NCBI GenBank assembly: GCA_031771865.1
Contig: JASISA010000042.1
Coordinates: 2,349,501 to 2,413,500, forward strand
From: Nothophaeocryptopus gaeumannii
Taxonomy: Eukaryota > Ascomycota > Dothideomycetes > Mycosphaerellales > Mycosphaerellaceae
Reading direction: 5' to 3'
DNA: 64,000 nt
Below, one piece after another: positions 10,901 through 21,527 of this stretch (positions are counted from its first letter, which is position 1; each line of letters starts with the position of its first letter). Both the position numbers and the translations under genes were made by a program. Below the pieces are notes generated by a model. The model searched no databases. It had not been told where the DNA came from and saw only the letters and a program-made list of their open reading frames with translations.

Positions 10901-12331
10901 GGATTGCAGGGGTTGAATCCTGCTTTCTTCGGCGCTAATGTCGATCTACCTCCTACGCTTCCAGGAACGTTCCAAAGTACTGGGTTGCTGTTTCTGAGCT
11001 TGAGCCTGAGCTTGAACGAGTGATAGAATGCTGATATGGAAGCCAAAGACGCGCTCAACGCGGGAGCTGTAGTTTCTGTGCCAGTATGCGACGGTGAGTA
11101 CAGACGAACAGGAAGAAGAGTCGAGGAGAAGGGAGATTGATCACTTGACCGTGTGTTCTCGCGTCCCGGTCACACAGATCGGGTGGCGCGCGCGATATAG
11201 GAAGTCGCTCAGAATATGCGTCGAACAAGGCACTCACCACATTATTGTCTGGTCAAGAGTGTCTCGATGTGTTCGGCGTTGTTTCAACAGAAGAGGCCAA
11301 CCAAGCGAAGTCGAGTTGGCGGACGAGGTTGGCCTAGTGCGGCGCTTACTGTACCACGGCGCTTGCCGGTAGCGCGCCCACCGCATTTCCATAAATTCGC
11401 GCCTTCCCTTGCAAACCTCTTCTGCAACTCGATCAAAACCCGGCGCTGCCACGACATATACCGCGCTCATCAGGCAGCCCTTGTGGTTGCCGAGCAAGTT
11501 TCAAGGTGTTTGTTGCCAGTCCTCTTCGGAGGACTCGCGCCGTAAAAGGATTCTCCTGGATATAGGAAGCCCGCTCCTCGATGGGTCACTTCAGTGTGGC
11601 GATGGGAAGGGGGTGTCCGAGAAGGGAGTACATACTCTGTACTATGCGAGTGGATGAAGCAGCCGTGCAGTCACTGAGAGACGCTTGGGCAGACGGCGCT
11701 CATCTCAACTGAAGTGCTCTTGATTCACAACCTCCCTTACGATGGGATGGTCGAGGAGGCGCTACGCTTGAGCTCCCTGGACTGACAAGAGCAGGACGCC
11801 TCAGCTAACGTTATGTACACGTATACGCTCGGCACTTGCTCGTTCGGCCACCCGCTTGTCAGTCCAAACGAGCAACTTCTCACATACGCGCGTAATGCTT
11901 CATTGTGCCGGTTGTGCACACTCTATCGCCTGGCCTCGCCACGACTTGCAGTGGTGGTATTCGTGTCTCAACTCGCCATCCCTCATTCCATAGGCAAGAC
12001 ATTGTCGTCACTAGCTGATGTGTGCTCTCGTGGACGCCGCTGTCATCCGAGATTAGAACAGACAGGGAGCCACGTTCACGACTGGGTATGCTACAGCATT
12101 GCTATCACCGTTGGAAGAACACAACGCCCGCGTATCTCCCTTGTTCGAGGTCTAGGAAGCTCAGCAGACATCCATCAACTTCCGCCACAGAGCGTGTCTG
12201 CTTGCCCTCCCTGACCAACATGACGATCATGCTCATATCACTCCACGATATCGAAGACCCAAGCTTCTCGTGAAACTGAAGGGTCCTGTTGATCGGGGAG
12301 ATCACGTGTCGTATCAGCAGGCATTGAATGG
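10901..12331. other. 1.4-kb intergenic region, no supported gene
   Basis: Divergent spacer between the CAP gene and the MFS transporter. Frames of 60-130 codons occur on both strands (for example 11813-12214 and 11234-11497), but they overlap, lack recognisable domains and have no supporting introns. A small imperfect repeat of GAGCTTGAGCCT occurs near 10999-11014. Confidence 0.45.
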
Positions 12332-14472
12332 ATGGACGGCAGCAACCTTAACGATCCCACTGTTTCCGAGGAGCTGGGGAAAGTCAAGAAGCCACAGTGT
12401 GTTGAGTGGGAGAGTGGAGGTGGGAGCGATCTCGACCTGACGAAAAGCCACGACCTTCTGCGACACCTTCTCAGCCCACCATCAGCTGCTACGAAATCGT
12501 TCATCCTCGCTCGTGTCGCGCATCTGCGATCGACTTACCGTGAAGATGGGATTAGGCGTTTTGGAAGACCACAAGCTGGCACACGTGCCTGGTATGCGCT
12601 TAATGATCCTCATATCTTGGTCCGAATGCGCGCTGATCGGACAATTAATGCAGGCACCGCCACGCTCGCAGACCTCGACCCCGTAGCCTCACTCGCGAGT
12701 GGGAAGGACACATCCCATCTCAAGAAGAGCAAGGAGGGTATTATATTAGTCCCACAACCGAGCGACGATGCGAACGACCCACTTGTACGTGCACTGTTCA
12801 AGAGAAACAAAACGAAGGAAACATGACAAGATGGCTGATGAGGTGATGAACAGAACTGGCCACTTTGGAAGCGCGATGTCGTTTGTGCAGTACTCTGCGT
12901 CCTCTCCGTCATTGCGTCGACGCTGTCACCATTGCTGGCCGCTAATACCTTGACACTCACACTATACTTCTCCAAGAGCTTCACCAAGATCGCTCTTCTG
13001 ACAGGATATCATCTCCTCGGCGTGGGTGTAGCCGGGTTCTTCTTCGTTGCCAGCGCGCGAGTATTCGGCAGACGACACCTCTACGTCCTCGGAACTGTCA
13101 TCATCGTCATCAGCTCAGCATGGGGCGGTGGCAGTGGAAAGAACTACAAGTCGCTCATGGCAGCCCGCTTCTTCCAAGGTGTCGGCCTCGCTCCCTTCGA
13201 AGCGCTCGTCAACGTCACAGTTGGAGACCTCTACTACGTACATGAGCGAGGCAAGCGTATGGCACTTAGTAATTTGTCCCTCTTCGGCGGAGCCTTCTTC
13301 ACACCCGTCATCGTCGGCAAGATGACACACTCAATCGGTTGGCAATGGACCTTCTACTTCGTCGCCATCTTCTCCGCCATCATGCTCCCCTTCGTCTACT
13401 TCTTCTGCCCCGAAACTGCCTACGTCCGCGACGCCTCCCTCAATACTGACATGACCTGGTCCGCCGGGCACACCTCCAACAACTCCTCATCCTCCCAACA
13501 CGAACTCAAACTCGCCTCTCTCGGCAAATCGACCTCCGTCGAAGAAGGCATCACCTCCCGCAACAATTCCACAACACACACCGCCTCCAAGACCGACGAA
13601 AACGGCGAACGAGTCCTAAACGGCCCTCCATTCCGCTTCATGGACCGCAAAAACTGGGCCATGTTCAACGGCCGCAAAACCCAAGAACCCTTCTTCAAAC
13701 TCCTCCTCCGTCCCCTCCCACTCTTCTTCCACCCCGGAATGCTCTACGCCTGCCTCATCCAAGGCGCCATCATCGGCTGGACGGTTCTCATAGGAATCGT
13801 TCTCGCAGCCATCATGCTCGGTCCCCCGCTCTTCTTCAATGAAGTCGAAACGGGGTATATGTATACCGGCGCATTCGTAGGAGCACTAGTCGGATTCATC
13901 CTCGCCGGATTAATGTCCGATTCTTCCGCCAAAGCAATGGCAAAATGGAACAAAGGCATCTACGAACCGGAATTCCGTCTCCTCCTCGTCATCCCCATGC
14001 TCATCATCGGCTGCGCAGGCCTCTACGGTTTCGGCATCACCTCCAACAATACTCACAAATACGGCTGGTTCTGGCCAGACTTCTTCTTCGGATTGGAAGT
14101 TTGCGGCATGGTATTAGGAGCCGTCGCGAGTGCCTTGTATATCGTCGATGCGCATCGCGAAATTGCCATTGAAGGGTTTACGTGTATGGAGATATTCAAA
14201 AATGTGTTTTCCTTTGGTTTGACGTATCGTGGGTATGATTGGTTGGTGTCAGGGGGGATTAAACCGGTTTTTGTGGCGATTAGTAGTGTGCAGGTTGTTA
14301 TTTGTTGTTTGACGATTCCGATGTGTAAGTGCCCGCCCCCCCCTCCCCAAGAGGAACGAACACAAGGGTTGAGGGGATGAGTATGCTAACGCTTGATATA
14401 GATATCCTGGGCAAGAAGAACCGATCCTTCTTCGCGCGACATGATATTCTGGAGATGTGCAAGTTGAGATAG
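12332..14472 (+). CDS. Major facilitator superfamily transporter
   Basis: Three exons: 12332-12784, 12854-14324 and 14402-14472 (664 residues). The first junction gives DANDPL-NWPLWKRDVV, the conserved NDP.NWP..KR entry to helix 1 of many fungal MFS exporters. The last intron has a GCTAAC branch site, and the final short exon ends ARHDILEMCKLR. A long N-terminal cytosolic region of about 150 residues contains GTATLADLDP and IILVPQPSDD, both typical of this subfamily. Twelve helices are recognisable, with a cytosolic loop of about 110 residues rich in Ser/Asn/Thr between helices 6 and 7, and GRRHLYVLGT as the loop 2-3 motif. The subfamily (DHA1-type, with proteins annotated as HOL1/TPO-like) exports or imports small molecules. 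The substrate is unknown. Confidence 0.9.
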
Positions 14473-14940
14473 AAGAGGAGGGAGCAGGAAGATGGGGCAT
14501 TGTTGATGTTGATGATGCTTGGTTCATAATCTATTGCCTGGCTCATAATCTAAATGTGCAATCTAATACCACTTCCAAACTGCATCTTGCTCATCTGGTT
14601 GAACTAAGTCCTGTGATGCTCCTCCCTGTCTTCCATTTCCATACCCGTGTGTCGAATCGCGTAGCTCAAGTCACCTCGTAGACTTCGTCTGCAAACAGTG
14701 ACACTCTCGGTATCAACTCATTTCTTCTCCAGCACCGTCCGTGCGTGCGTTGAAATAGGTCTGACCATCCATCTCTTCCTCTCCGCTGGTAACCGTTACC
14801 TCTCCGCTTACAACCACAGTCGGGACACCAGGTGTCAATATCAATCCACTAACCCCCTCATTCAAATCACCACCACGTTGGTGTCCCTTCCGCATAAGCT
14901 CCTCTTCCTCCCCATGTTGCGCAGCTTCAAATATCTCATC
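14473..14940. other. Convergent intergenic region
   Basis: Shared 3' flank of the MFS gene and glycerol-3-phosphate dehydrogenase. Frames on the plus strand extend into the neighbour as antisense shadows. No further feature seen. Confidence 0.45.
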
Positions 14941-16569
14941 CTACTCGCTCGTCGGCTCCACAAGACCAGGAATATCCTCCGGCTTATTGTTTCCCTCAAG
15001 GATGTTGAACACAGCCGTGAACAACGGATATTCCTTCTCCATTCCCTGCTTCTTCAAAAAAGCATTGACCTCATACGCCGTACTCGTTCCCTGCAATTTC
15101 TGCCCATTCAACTCCCTCTCTTCAATCTCCCCAATCGCCTTGCCCTCCTGAACGGACATCTTCGCACACCGGAAGTTCCTGCCACCGGAACATGAAGTAA
15201 TCATATCTGCGACACCACAGGACTCTTCGGTGAAAGTTTCTGTGCGGACGGAGTTGGAGAAGAATGTTTTGCCGAATTTGACTTCTTCGAGGATGCCGAT
15301 TCGCATGACGGCTGCTTTGGCGTTGTCGCCCCAGCCGAGACCGTCGACCCAGCCGGCTGCAAGGGCTACGACGTTTTTGAGGGCGCCGCCGAGGGAAACG
15401 CCTGCCACGTCGCGGACCAGGCGGACGTGGAAGTAGGGGCGGTGGAAGACTTTCTTGAGGTTGGCGTGGTTAAGAGGTGGGTATTCGGCGGGGAGGGAGA
15501 CGAGTTGGGTCTTCTTGCCTTTTGGCTCCGAGACGTGTCCGTTGTTGTGGGTGACCAGGTTGGCAGAGCTGGCGTGTGGTGATCCGGATGGCGTGCCTTC
15601 TGGTGTTGGTCGTTGGGAGTCCATTTGTGGAGGGTCGTATGCGACGGTAGTCTCACACCACTTCTCTAAAGCGACCTCGGTTGCGATGTTGGCTCCAGAG
15701 AGGGCACCACAGTAGATACCAAGTCTCTCGCCGATCCAGTCGGAGAAGAGGTCGCATTTGTTCTCTGAGACTTCCACACCCTTGATGCAGCTGATACCAC
15801 GTGCGTATGGTATGATCTTGCCCTTGATGGTCTGACATGTCTTGCCAATGAACTGGTGGGGAAGGTTGAAGATCAAGATTGTAGCGTCCTTGACCGCGTC
15901 CTCCAGATTTGGGTTCGCTACAATGTTGTGTGGGAGTGGGATCTGAGGCAGGTACTTGACATTCTCATGCAGACCATTGATGAGTTGGGTAAGCTTCTGA
16001 GGCTTCTTACCCAGCTCAGATCCAGCATCGTAGTGTTTGCTATCCTTTGATATCTGAACCTCCTCTTCATACACCCACATCTGCACCTCCTCTTCGAAGA
16101 TGTCGCTGTTCTCTTTCGTGTTCTCTGCAACCACCTTGGCGATGGTAGTGCCCCAGTTGCCGGAGCCCACGACACATATCTTGTGCTTCCTGGAGTGTAC
16201 TGCGAGGGAAGCCATGGTGCGGGAAGTGGGAGGAGGTGATCGATTATGCTGCCAACAATTTCCAATGCTGCTCGTCAGGTTTCTCGCTTTTGCTCTGTTG
16301 TCGTATGGTGACTGCACAATTGACCGAGCAGGGGAGATCGTCGCAGGTGTCGCGTTTGTAGGTGAAGTGGTGTTCAGAGGTGTTGTAGAGGATATCGTAG
16401 TGAAAGTCCTGGCAGCAGCAGCTCTTGTAATAAGTGGTGTTTGAAGGTGAGTTCTGAAACGAGGCAGTGACGATTGAAGAAGTGACGCCAGTTCGCTCAC
16501 ATTCGCTAACATCCAGTTTACGTATACCTCGAAGAATTCTTCACTTATCAACTTCACTACTCTCTGCAC
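14941..16569 (-). CDS. GPD1: NAD-dependent glycerol-3-phosphate dehydrogenase
   Basis: Uninterrupted frame of 542 residues. The conserved enzyme begins at Met 16215 (MASLAVHSRKHKICVVGSGNWGTT), with the Rossmann GxGxxG directly after, and continues through NLPHQFIGKTC, the GALSGANIATEVA motif, and the catalytic block GVSLGGALKNVVALAAGWVDGLGWG. It reduces dihydroxyacetone phosphate to glycerol-3-phosphate, feeding lipid synthesis and osmoprotective glycerol. There are two oddities. First, 118 upstream in-frame residues contain an Arg/Ser/Thr-rich, acid-poor segment (RFRTHLQTPLITRAAAARTF) that looks like a mitochondrial or peroxisomal targeting sequence, giving a possible long isoform. Second, a Pro/Ser/Asn-rich insert of about 50 residues lies at about residues 314-364 (SQRPTPEGTPSGSPH onward), absent from yeast Gpd1. 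Yeast Gpd1 has 391 residues; the short form here has 424. Confidence 0.93.
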   Translation of the reverse strand: MQRVVKLISEEFFEVYVNWMLANVSELASLLQSSLPRFRTHLQTPLITRAAAARTFTTISSTTPLNTTSPTNATPATISPARSIVQSPYDNRAKARNLTSSIGNCWQHNRSPPPTSRTMASLAVHSRKHKICVVGSGNWGTTIAKVVAENTKENSDIFEEEVQMWVYEEEVQISKDSKHYDAGSELGKKPQKLTQLINGLHENVKYLPQIPLPHNIVANPNLEDAVKDATILIFNLPHQFIGKTCQTIKGKIIPYARGISCIKGVEVSENKCDLFSDWIGERLGIYCGALSGANIATEVALEKWCETTVAYDPPQMDSQRPTPEGTPSGSPHASSANLVTHNNGHVSEPKGKKTQLVSLPAEYPPLNHANLKKVFHRPYFHVRLVRDVAGVSLGGALKNVVALAAGWVDGLGWGDNAKAAVMRIGILEEVKFGKTFFSNSVRTETFTEESCGVADMITSCSGGRNFRCAKMSVQEGKAIGEIEERELNGQKLQGTSTAYEVNAFLKKQGMEKEYPLFTAVFNILEGNNKPEDIPGLVEPTSE

Positions 16570-17506
16570 CTCTGTTCCTCTGTTTTGTTGATGTTGCCAG
16601 CCAGGATGTCCGGTGATATGCAGGTGAGAAGCCTACAATTTTTGGTACCGAGATCCATGCTCAACGCCGACTCCTAGGAGCTGTCCTCGTGCACCGCGGG
16701 GCCTGCATGACGTTGCTCCGCCATGTTCCTGTTTCAATCAACATCAGGCGACTCCCTCATCAAGGTCACGCGAAACATTGAGAGAGGGGCAAAGTTACGG
16801 TCGTTTCATGCTTTCTTCTCATTACTCAGGCTATCACAGGAAAAGCTACATATAGCTAAACGTAGCATAGCCAAGAGGCAGTGAGCCAGTCCACTCTCAC
16901 TCTGAGCAGTGGAGGTATATCAAATCAAGTCAGTGTCAGTTCCTACACGCGCTTCTCTCGTGTTTCGTGGTATCATATGCAGCAGAGTCCTCCGCGCCGT
17001 TTCCATTCCCATAGCACCGTTTCCCTCCCGTACAATCCAAGCGGGCAAGATGCCGAGATGCGCGTCTTCCATCATCATGCAAGCAGCTTTACTTCTCACT
17101 CCGTAGATGAGCCATGTGTTGTCGTATGTGCGTTTGCGTGTGCCAGCCATCGACATCTTGTAGTAAAGAAAATCCCAGTCTGTCCCAAGTCGCCGAAATC
17201 CAAGACACGCCTCCTCGAAAGAAAAGCTTGCAGTCTGTTATCCTCCCAACGCGCTCTGCCCGTGTAGGGAAACGCCATTTGTCCAGCCAAACGCCTCTCC
17301 CAGAAACTCATGAATCTCGTAATACTCTAAACATTCTGATGATCCGAAAACGCTGCATGCTGATTCGTCGTACCTGTGTCGTCATCGTAGCCTGTTTAAA
17401 CTCCGATGGGTACGCCTGTGGCCGGAATTCCGCTGACGGAACGCCAGCGCTTCAAAGTCGATTGTGTGTATGTGTGCTGTATGTGTACGTTGTCGCTCGT
17501 TCATTG
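16570..17506. promoter_or_regulatory. Upstream region of GPD1
   Basis: About 0.9 kb between the 5' end of GPD1 and the 3' end of ATG1, both on the minus strand. It holds the GPD1 promoter. One AGGGG stress-response-like pentamer lies near 16785, which by itself is weak evidence for osmotic control. No coding frame is convincing. Confidence 0.4.
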
Positions 17507-20500
17507 TCACCGAGGAGGTGTGTTCGCAATGGTCGGCGTGGCCGCCGTTGGAGACGGAATGCTTGTCGCTTTGGGAGTGGATGTGCCGCTCGCCGGACCG
17601 CGCTTAGCAGCTTGTTGTGCGGCATGTATCTTCTTCCTCAAAGCAGTGAGTCGTGCCCGAGCGCCATCAATGACTGCAACAATCGTTAGTTCGTGAAGGT
17701 TCATGTAGCAGGGTGTGGACATACGCTTGATGACAGTCTGCCGATCTTCCGTCTCCATACCATTGATGATCTCCTCCGCTGGCTTGTCTTTCTTCTGGCT
17801 GGGCTTACGCATGAGCGGCTCCTCATCGCTCTCGAGAACGGCCTCAAGAAGCATGATGGCGGTCTTATATCCAAGCTCACAGTCGTTCATCTCTTCGCCG
17901 ACCAGCTCACTCACTGCAGCTGCACGGCTCATCTCGACAGCTCTGTCGAACATCAACCGCTCAGCAGTGACACCACTTGTCATGTGAATGTTCTCTGCCG
18001 AAGTGGCGACTTCTGAGCCTGAGCCGGTCGTATGGTTCATAGGGTTGCCGGGATGGTCTTCAGGAAGCTGTCGTTGGGCATGTTGCAATCTTCGTCCGAC
18101 GACTTCCGACTTCTCCAAGCACTCGTTGAACCGGTTGCGGCACCACTTGACAACACCCAAGATCCTGGTGCCGACACTGCTGTTAGACGTAGACGACGGA
18201 TCCGATGTGATGCTTTCGCCACGTTCCTTCTGCTTGCCCCACCAGACGCCCGCAAGATCGATAGTCTTGGTCAAGATGGACAGCGCTTTGACGTATAGGA
18301 CCAAGGCTTCCTCGGCAACACCGACGATGGCGACATTGGTCATGTCCTTATCTTCTCCTTCTTCGTTGGTTTCGTCATCCTGTGCACCAATCTGCTGAAT
18401 ACCAAGTGCGTCTTGAGAAGATGGCGTCGCAGGCAGAAGCTGTCGGTACTTGACTTCTGCGAAGCCGAAGATAACATCACTGCGGTGGGCAGCATCCTCC
18501 ATGATCCGGACAATCTTAGTGTCCTCGTCAACGGGGCCTCTAGCTTCGCTTCCATCACCAATGACCAAAGCTGCAGAGGGTGTAGGGTATGCTGGGAACG
18601 CTCCATACCCGCGTGGAGGAGATGGGCCCTTGAAGGGTGGTGAACTGCCAAGTGCCCCAAAAAGTCTCACATTCGCTGCATTCAAAGCCTTTGTCAACAT
18701 GTTGGTAGCTGATGTTGGTGAAGGACCGTATCGTCTCTCGAAAGAAGCGCCTCGCTGGTGGGAAGCTCGACCAGGTACCACTTGCATCGCGCGTGGGCTC
18801 GATGGTGTTGCAACTGTCGCTGAAGACGGCTGACCTGTCGTTGTGGCCCGGCGAACCATCGCGCTTTGATTGGAAGGCGAGCGACGTCCATGAACCGCGT
18901 CCAACTCATCTGCGAATGCGTTGACTTCAACTGCGCGTTTCTCGATGACGACGTACTCCTTTTCGAATGCCACTTCCTGTGCGGTGCGTTCCCTAGCCTC
19001 CCGCATTGCGCGGTCGTCTTTATCTGCTTCCAGAGTGGGCTCGCGAACAAGTGGCGGGCCTGCAAGAGGTGACGAACGACTAGCTCGACGCTGCATAGGG
19101 GGTGGTGGGTTCAAAGGGGCCTGCTGCTGGTGTAGCTCTTGCCGTCCAGGAGCAGTCATGTGCGCCACGATGCTCGGTCTACGTTGCTCTCGCTGGCTTG
19201 GTTGACGCTTTAAGCCACTGCTTTCGGGCTGGTTCTGAGCTCCGGTGGACGACTTACGCCTCGACACGTCTTCGACACGTCGCTGCTGCATGTCCTGGTC
19301 TGAGGTTTTCCTAGAAGTGCGACCAGACACTTCCTCTTGCGACCGGCGATGCTGTACCTGTGGCTCCTGTACTGATCTTGCTGCGGCGGTCTCCATAGCT
19401 TTTGCCATCTTCTTTGTCAATTCCGAGACTTCGGGTGTTGGCGGTGCGATTCCAACCTCCTGCGGCCGATCATCCCGATGCAGACCAGGAATTTCGCCTG
19501 TGACGACCGGATCGTCGAAGAGCTGCTCGTAGGTCATACGCTCCACCGGGCTTTTCTTCAACAACTTCCGGATGAGGTCCTTCATGCCACGGCTGATAGT
19601 CATGTTCTTGTTGTCGAAGATTATGACATCGTTGGCTTTCTCGATCTTGCGCAGAAGGTCGACATGATTTTGAGCTCTGAATGGAGGTTTACCACATATC
19701 ATCTCGTGCACGACCGTTCCAGTAGACCAAAGATCGGCGCGAGCATCATACTTTTCGTAACGGAGTATTTCGGGAGCCATGTACAGAGGAGAACCACACA
19801 GCGTTTCGGCCATTGAAGTTGATGGTAGATGGCGGGCAAAACCAAAATCGGCAATCTTGAGCATTGGGAGCGACACGACACCGACGGCAGGTGTTAGTGA
19901 GTGCTCGCTGGCGGCTAGCGGAACATCTTCGGCTTTCTGTTTTGACATGTAGGTAGGCGCCGGGTTAAGTAGTAAGTTCTGAGGCTTGATGTCGCGATGA
20001 ATCAGGTTGTTCGAGCGAAGGTATTGCAAAGCGCTCGCGATTTGTTTGAGGAAGTGACGAGCGAGCACCTCATTCAATCCTCCCACTTCCGGATTTGGAT
20101 ACTTTCTGAAGATATCTGCCGTCTCGGGAAGAGTCGGCAGCTGATGCCGCTTCTTCATGAACTGGGCCAGATCGGAAAGCTGGCAGTATTCCATCACAAG
20201 GTACATGTAGGATGGCGACTCGGTGCATATGAAGAGCTGGACAATGTGCGGATGTCTCAGGCCTTTGAGTATCTCAATCTCGGTGTTCAGATTGTCCTTG
20301 AGCTTTTTAGACAGTTTGGCCATTTGAACAGCTTTGACCGCGGCATAAGATCGCTTGGTCTGCAGAACGAGTCAGTCAGTGGGGAACATAGAACTACCTC
20401 AAAAGTAATGTATAGGCATCACGGCGCTTCCACGCTCTTTGACTACAAGCGCAGTTGCAGATGGCATGGCAAGGCACAAGACTGCAGCTGCTGGGCGGGA

Positions 20501-20649
20501 GAGCGTACCCTGTGCTGAGCGAGGTAGACAGTCGCGAAGCTGCCCTTCCCGATTTCCTTGCCTCGCTTGAAATGGCCTATGGTATCATCGGGCTCCATGT
20601 CTGGTGGCGGGCGTCGTGAAGACGACGGAGCACCTCTTGGCTGTGCCAT
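17507..20649 (-). CDS. ATG1: Autophagy-initiating serine/threonine kinase Atg1 (ULK)
   Basis: Three exons: 20649-20509, 20359-17725 and 17673-17507 (980 residues). The last intron has a textbook AACTAAC branch site, and removing it turns KRMSTPCY... into IKLIDGARARL. The kinase domain is N-terminal: GHFKRGKEIGKGSFATVYLAQH (ATP loop), AAVKAVQM (catalytic Lys), HRDIKPQN near residue 168, DFG near 217, GSPLYMAPE. The VMEYC.LSDLAQFMKKR segment and the AEDVPLAASEHSLTPA insert between the HRD and DFG motifs are characteristic of filamentous-fungal Atg1. A long disordered, Arg/Ser/Gln-rich middle follows, then a C-terminal helical EAT/MIT-like domain (VALVVYVKALSILTKTIDLA, ELGYKTAIMLLEAVL) that binds Atg13. 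It starts autophagosome formation in the Atg1-Atg13-Atg17 complex. Met 20703 is an alternative start. Confidence 0.9.
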
Positions 20650-21527
20650 GGCGGGGACGAGTGCGACTGTGGTGCAATCTGATGGCGATCTCCTCCTCTT
20701 CAACCCCTAAGTGTCGTGCTGGGCGAGGTCGCTGGCGGTGGAATGCATGGAGGTGGAGATGCGTGGGAGTTGCAGACAGCGGGTGGATGAGTCGATGCTA
20801 GGCCCGGCTGGCTCTACGCGGAGGACATGATTAGTCGGGTGCGGTTTGCTAGTAGGTAGTGATCGAAAACGGTCGGCGAGTGCGTAGCAAAGCGGTAGAG
20901 AAGCAATCGTAGGTCGCACTTGGATGTTCGTTGAGATAGCTGATGGTGAGGCCTGCAACTCGAGATGTCGTGTGGCAGCAGTCGTGTCGCTCGTGATAAG
21001 GCAGGGTGATGTCGAGGCGGGCGTTCCTCAGGTGATTGGATGCCGAACCAAGCGGCTCAGCCCGCGAAGTCAAGCGTGGCCTGCATGTCTTGGCCCTTCC
21101 GGATCATCGCCCGCGGCCCCGCGCGTGTGCTGCATCCAACCGCCGAGACTACGGGGGCTAGCGATGGACAAGGGACGTCGCCGTCTTTCTCTGCCCCCGT
21201 TGACGCCCGTTTGAAAAGCTTTCTCCCTTCGCAAAATGTCGGGCTGTCGTCAAAATCGCAGGAGTGAAAGAATCGGCGCCCCCTCTAGAAATATACTTAA
21301 TAAGCGCCCCGACCCTGCCTTCGGCGTTGGCCGAACCGTTCCAGATCTTTTCTTTCTGTCGCACAAGTTCAACTGTCGAGACGCCGCACAGCGCAACCTC
21401 AGCACAACCCCCTCGCCCTCACGTACTCGAAAGATGGATATATATATACTCAGACGCGGCGACCGAGTTATGGTAATTGTTGGGTCCACTTCTCTCTCGT
21501 CCCCTCGAGCCTTGCTCCGTCTCTAGA
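20650..21527. other. Divergent intergenic region, left edge of accessory island
   Basis: Between ATG1 (minus) and the DUF3435 gene (plus). It contains the ATG1 promoter and leader. If the DUF3435 gene belongs to a mobile element, that element's left end should lie here, probably at 21.0-21.5 kb. I could not identify a terminal repeat or a target-site motif by eye. Confidence 0.35.

Noticed and set aside
10901..12331. Several 60-130 codon frames between the CAP and MFS genes
   Set aside because: They overlap one another on both strands and none has splice signals or recognisable motifs.
14698..15195. 165-codon plus-strand frame
   Set aside because: Overlaps the 3' part of the glycerol-3-phosphate dehydrogenase gene antisense; product has no family resemblance.
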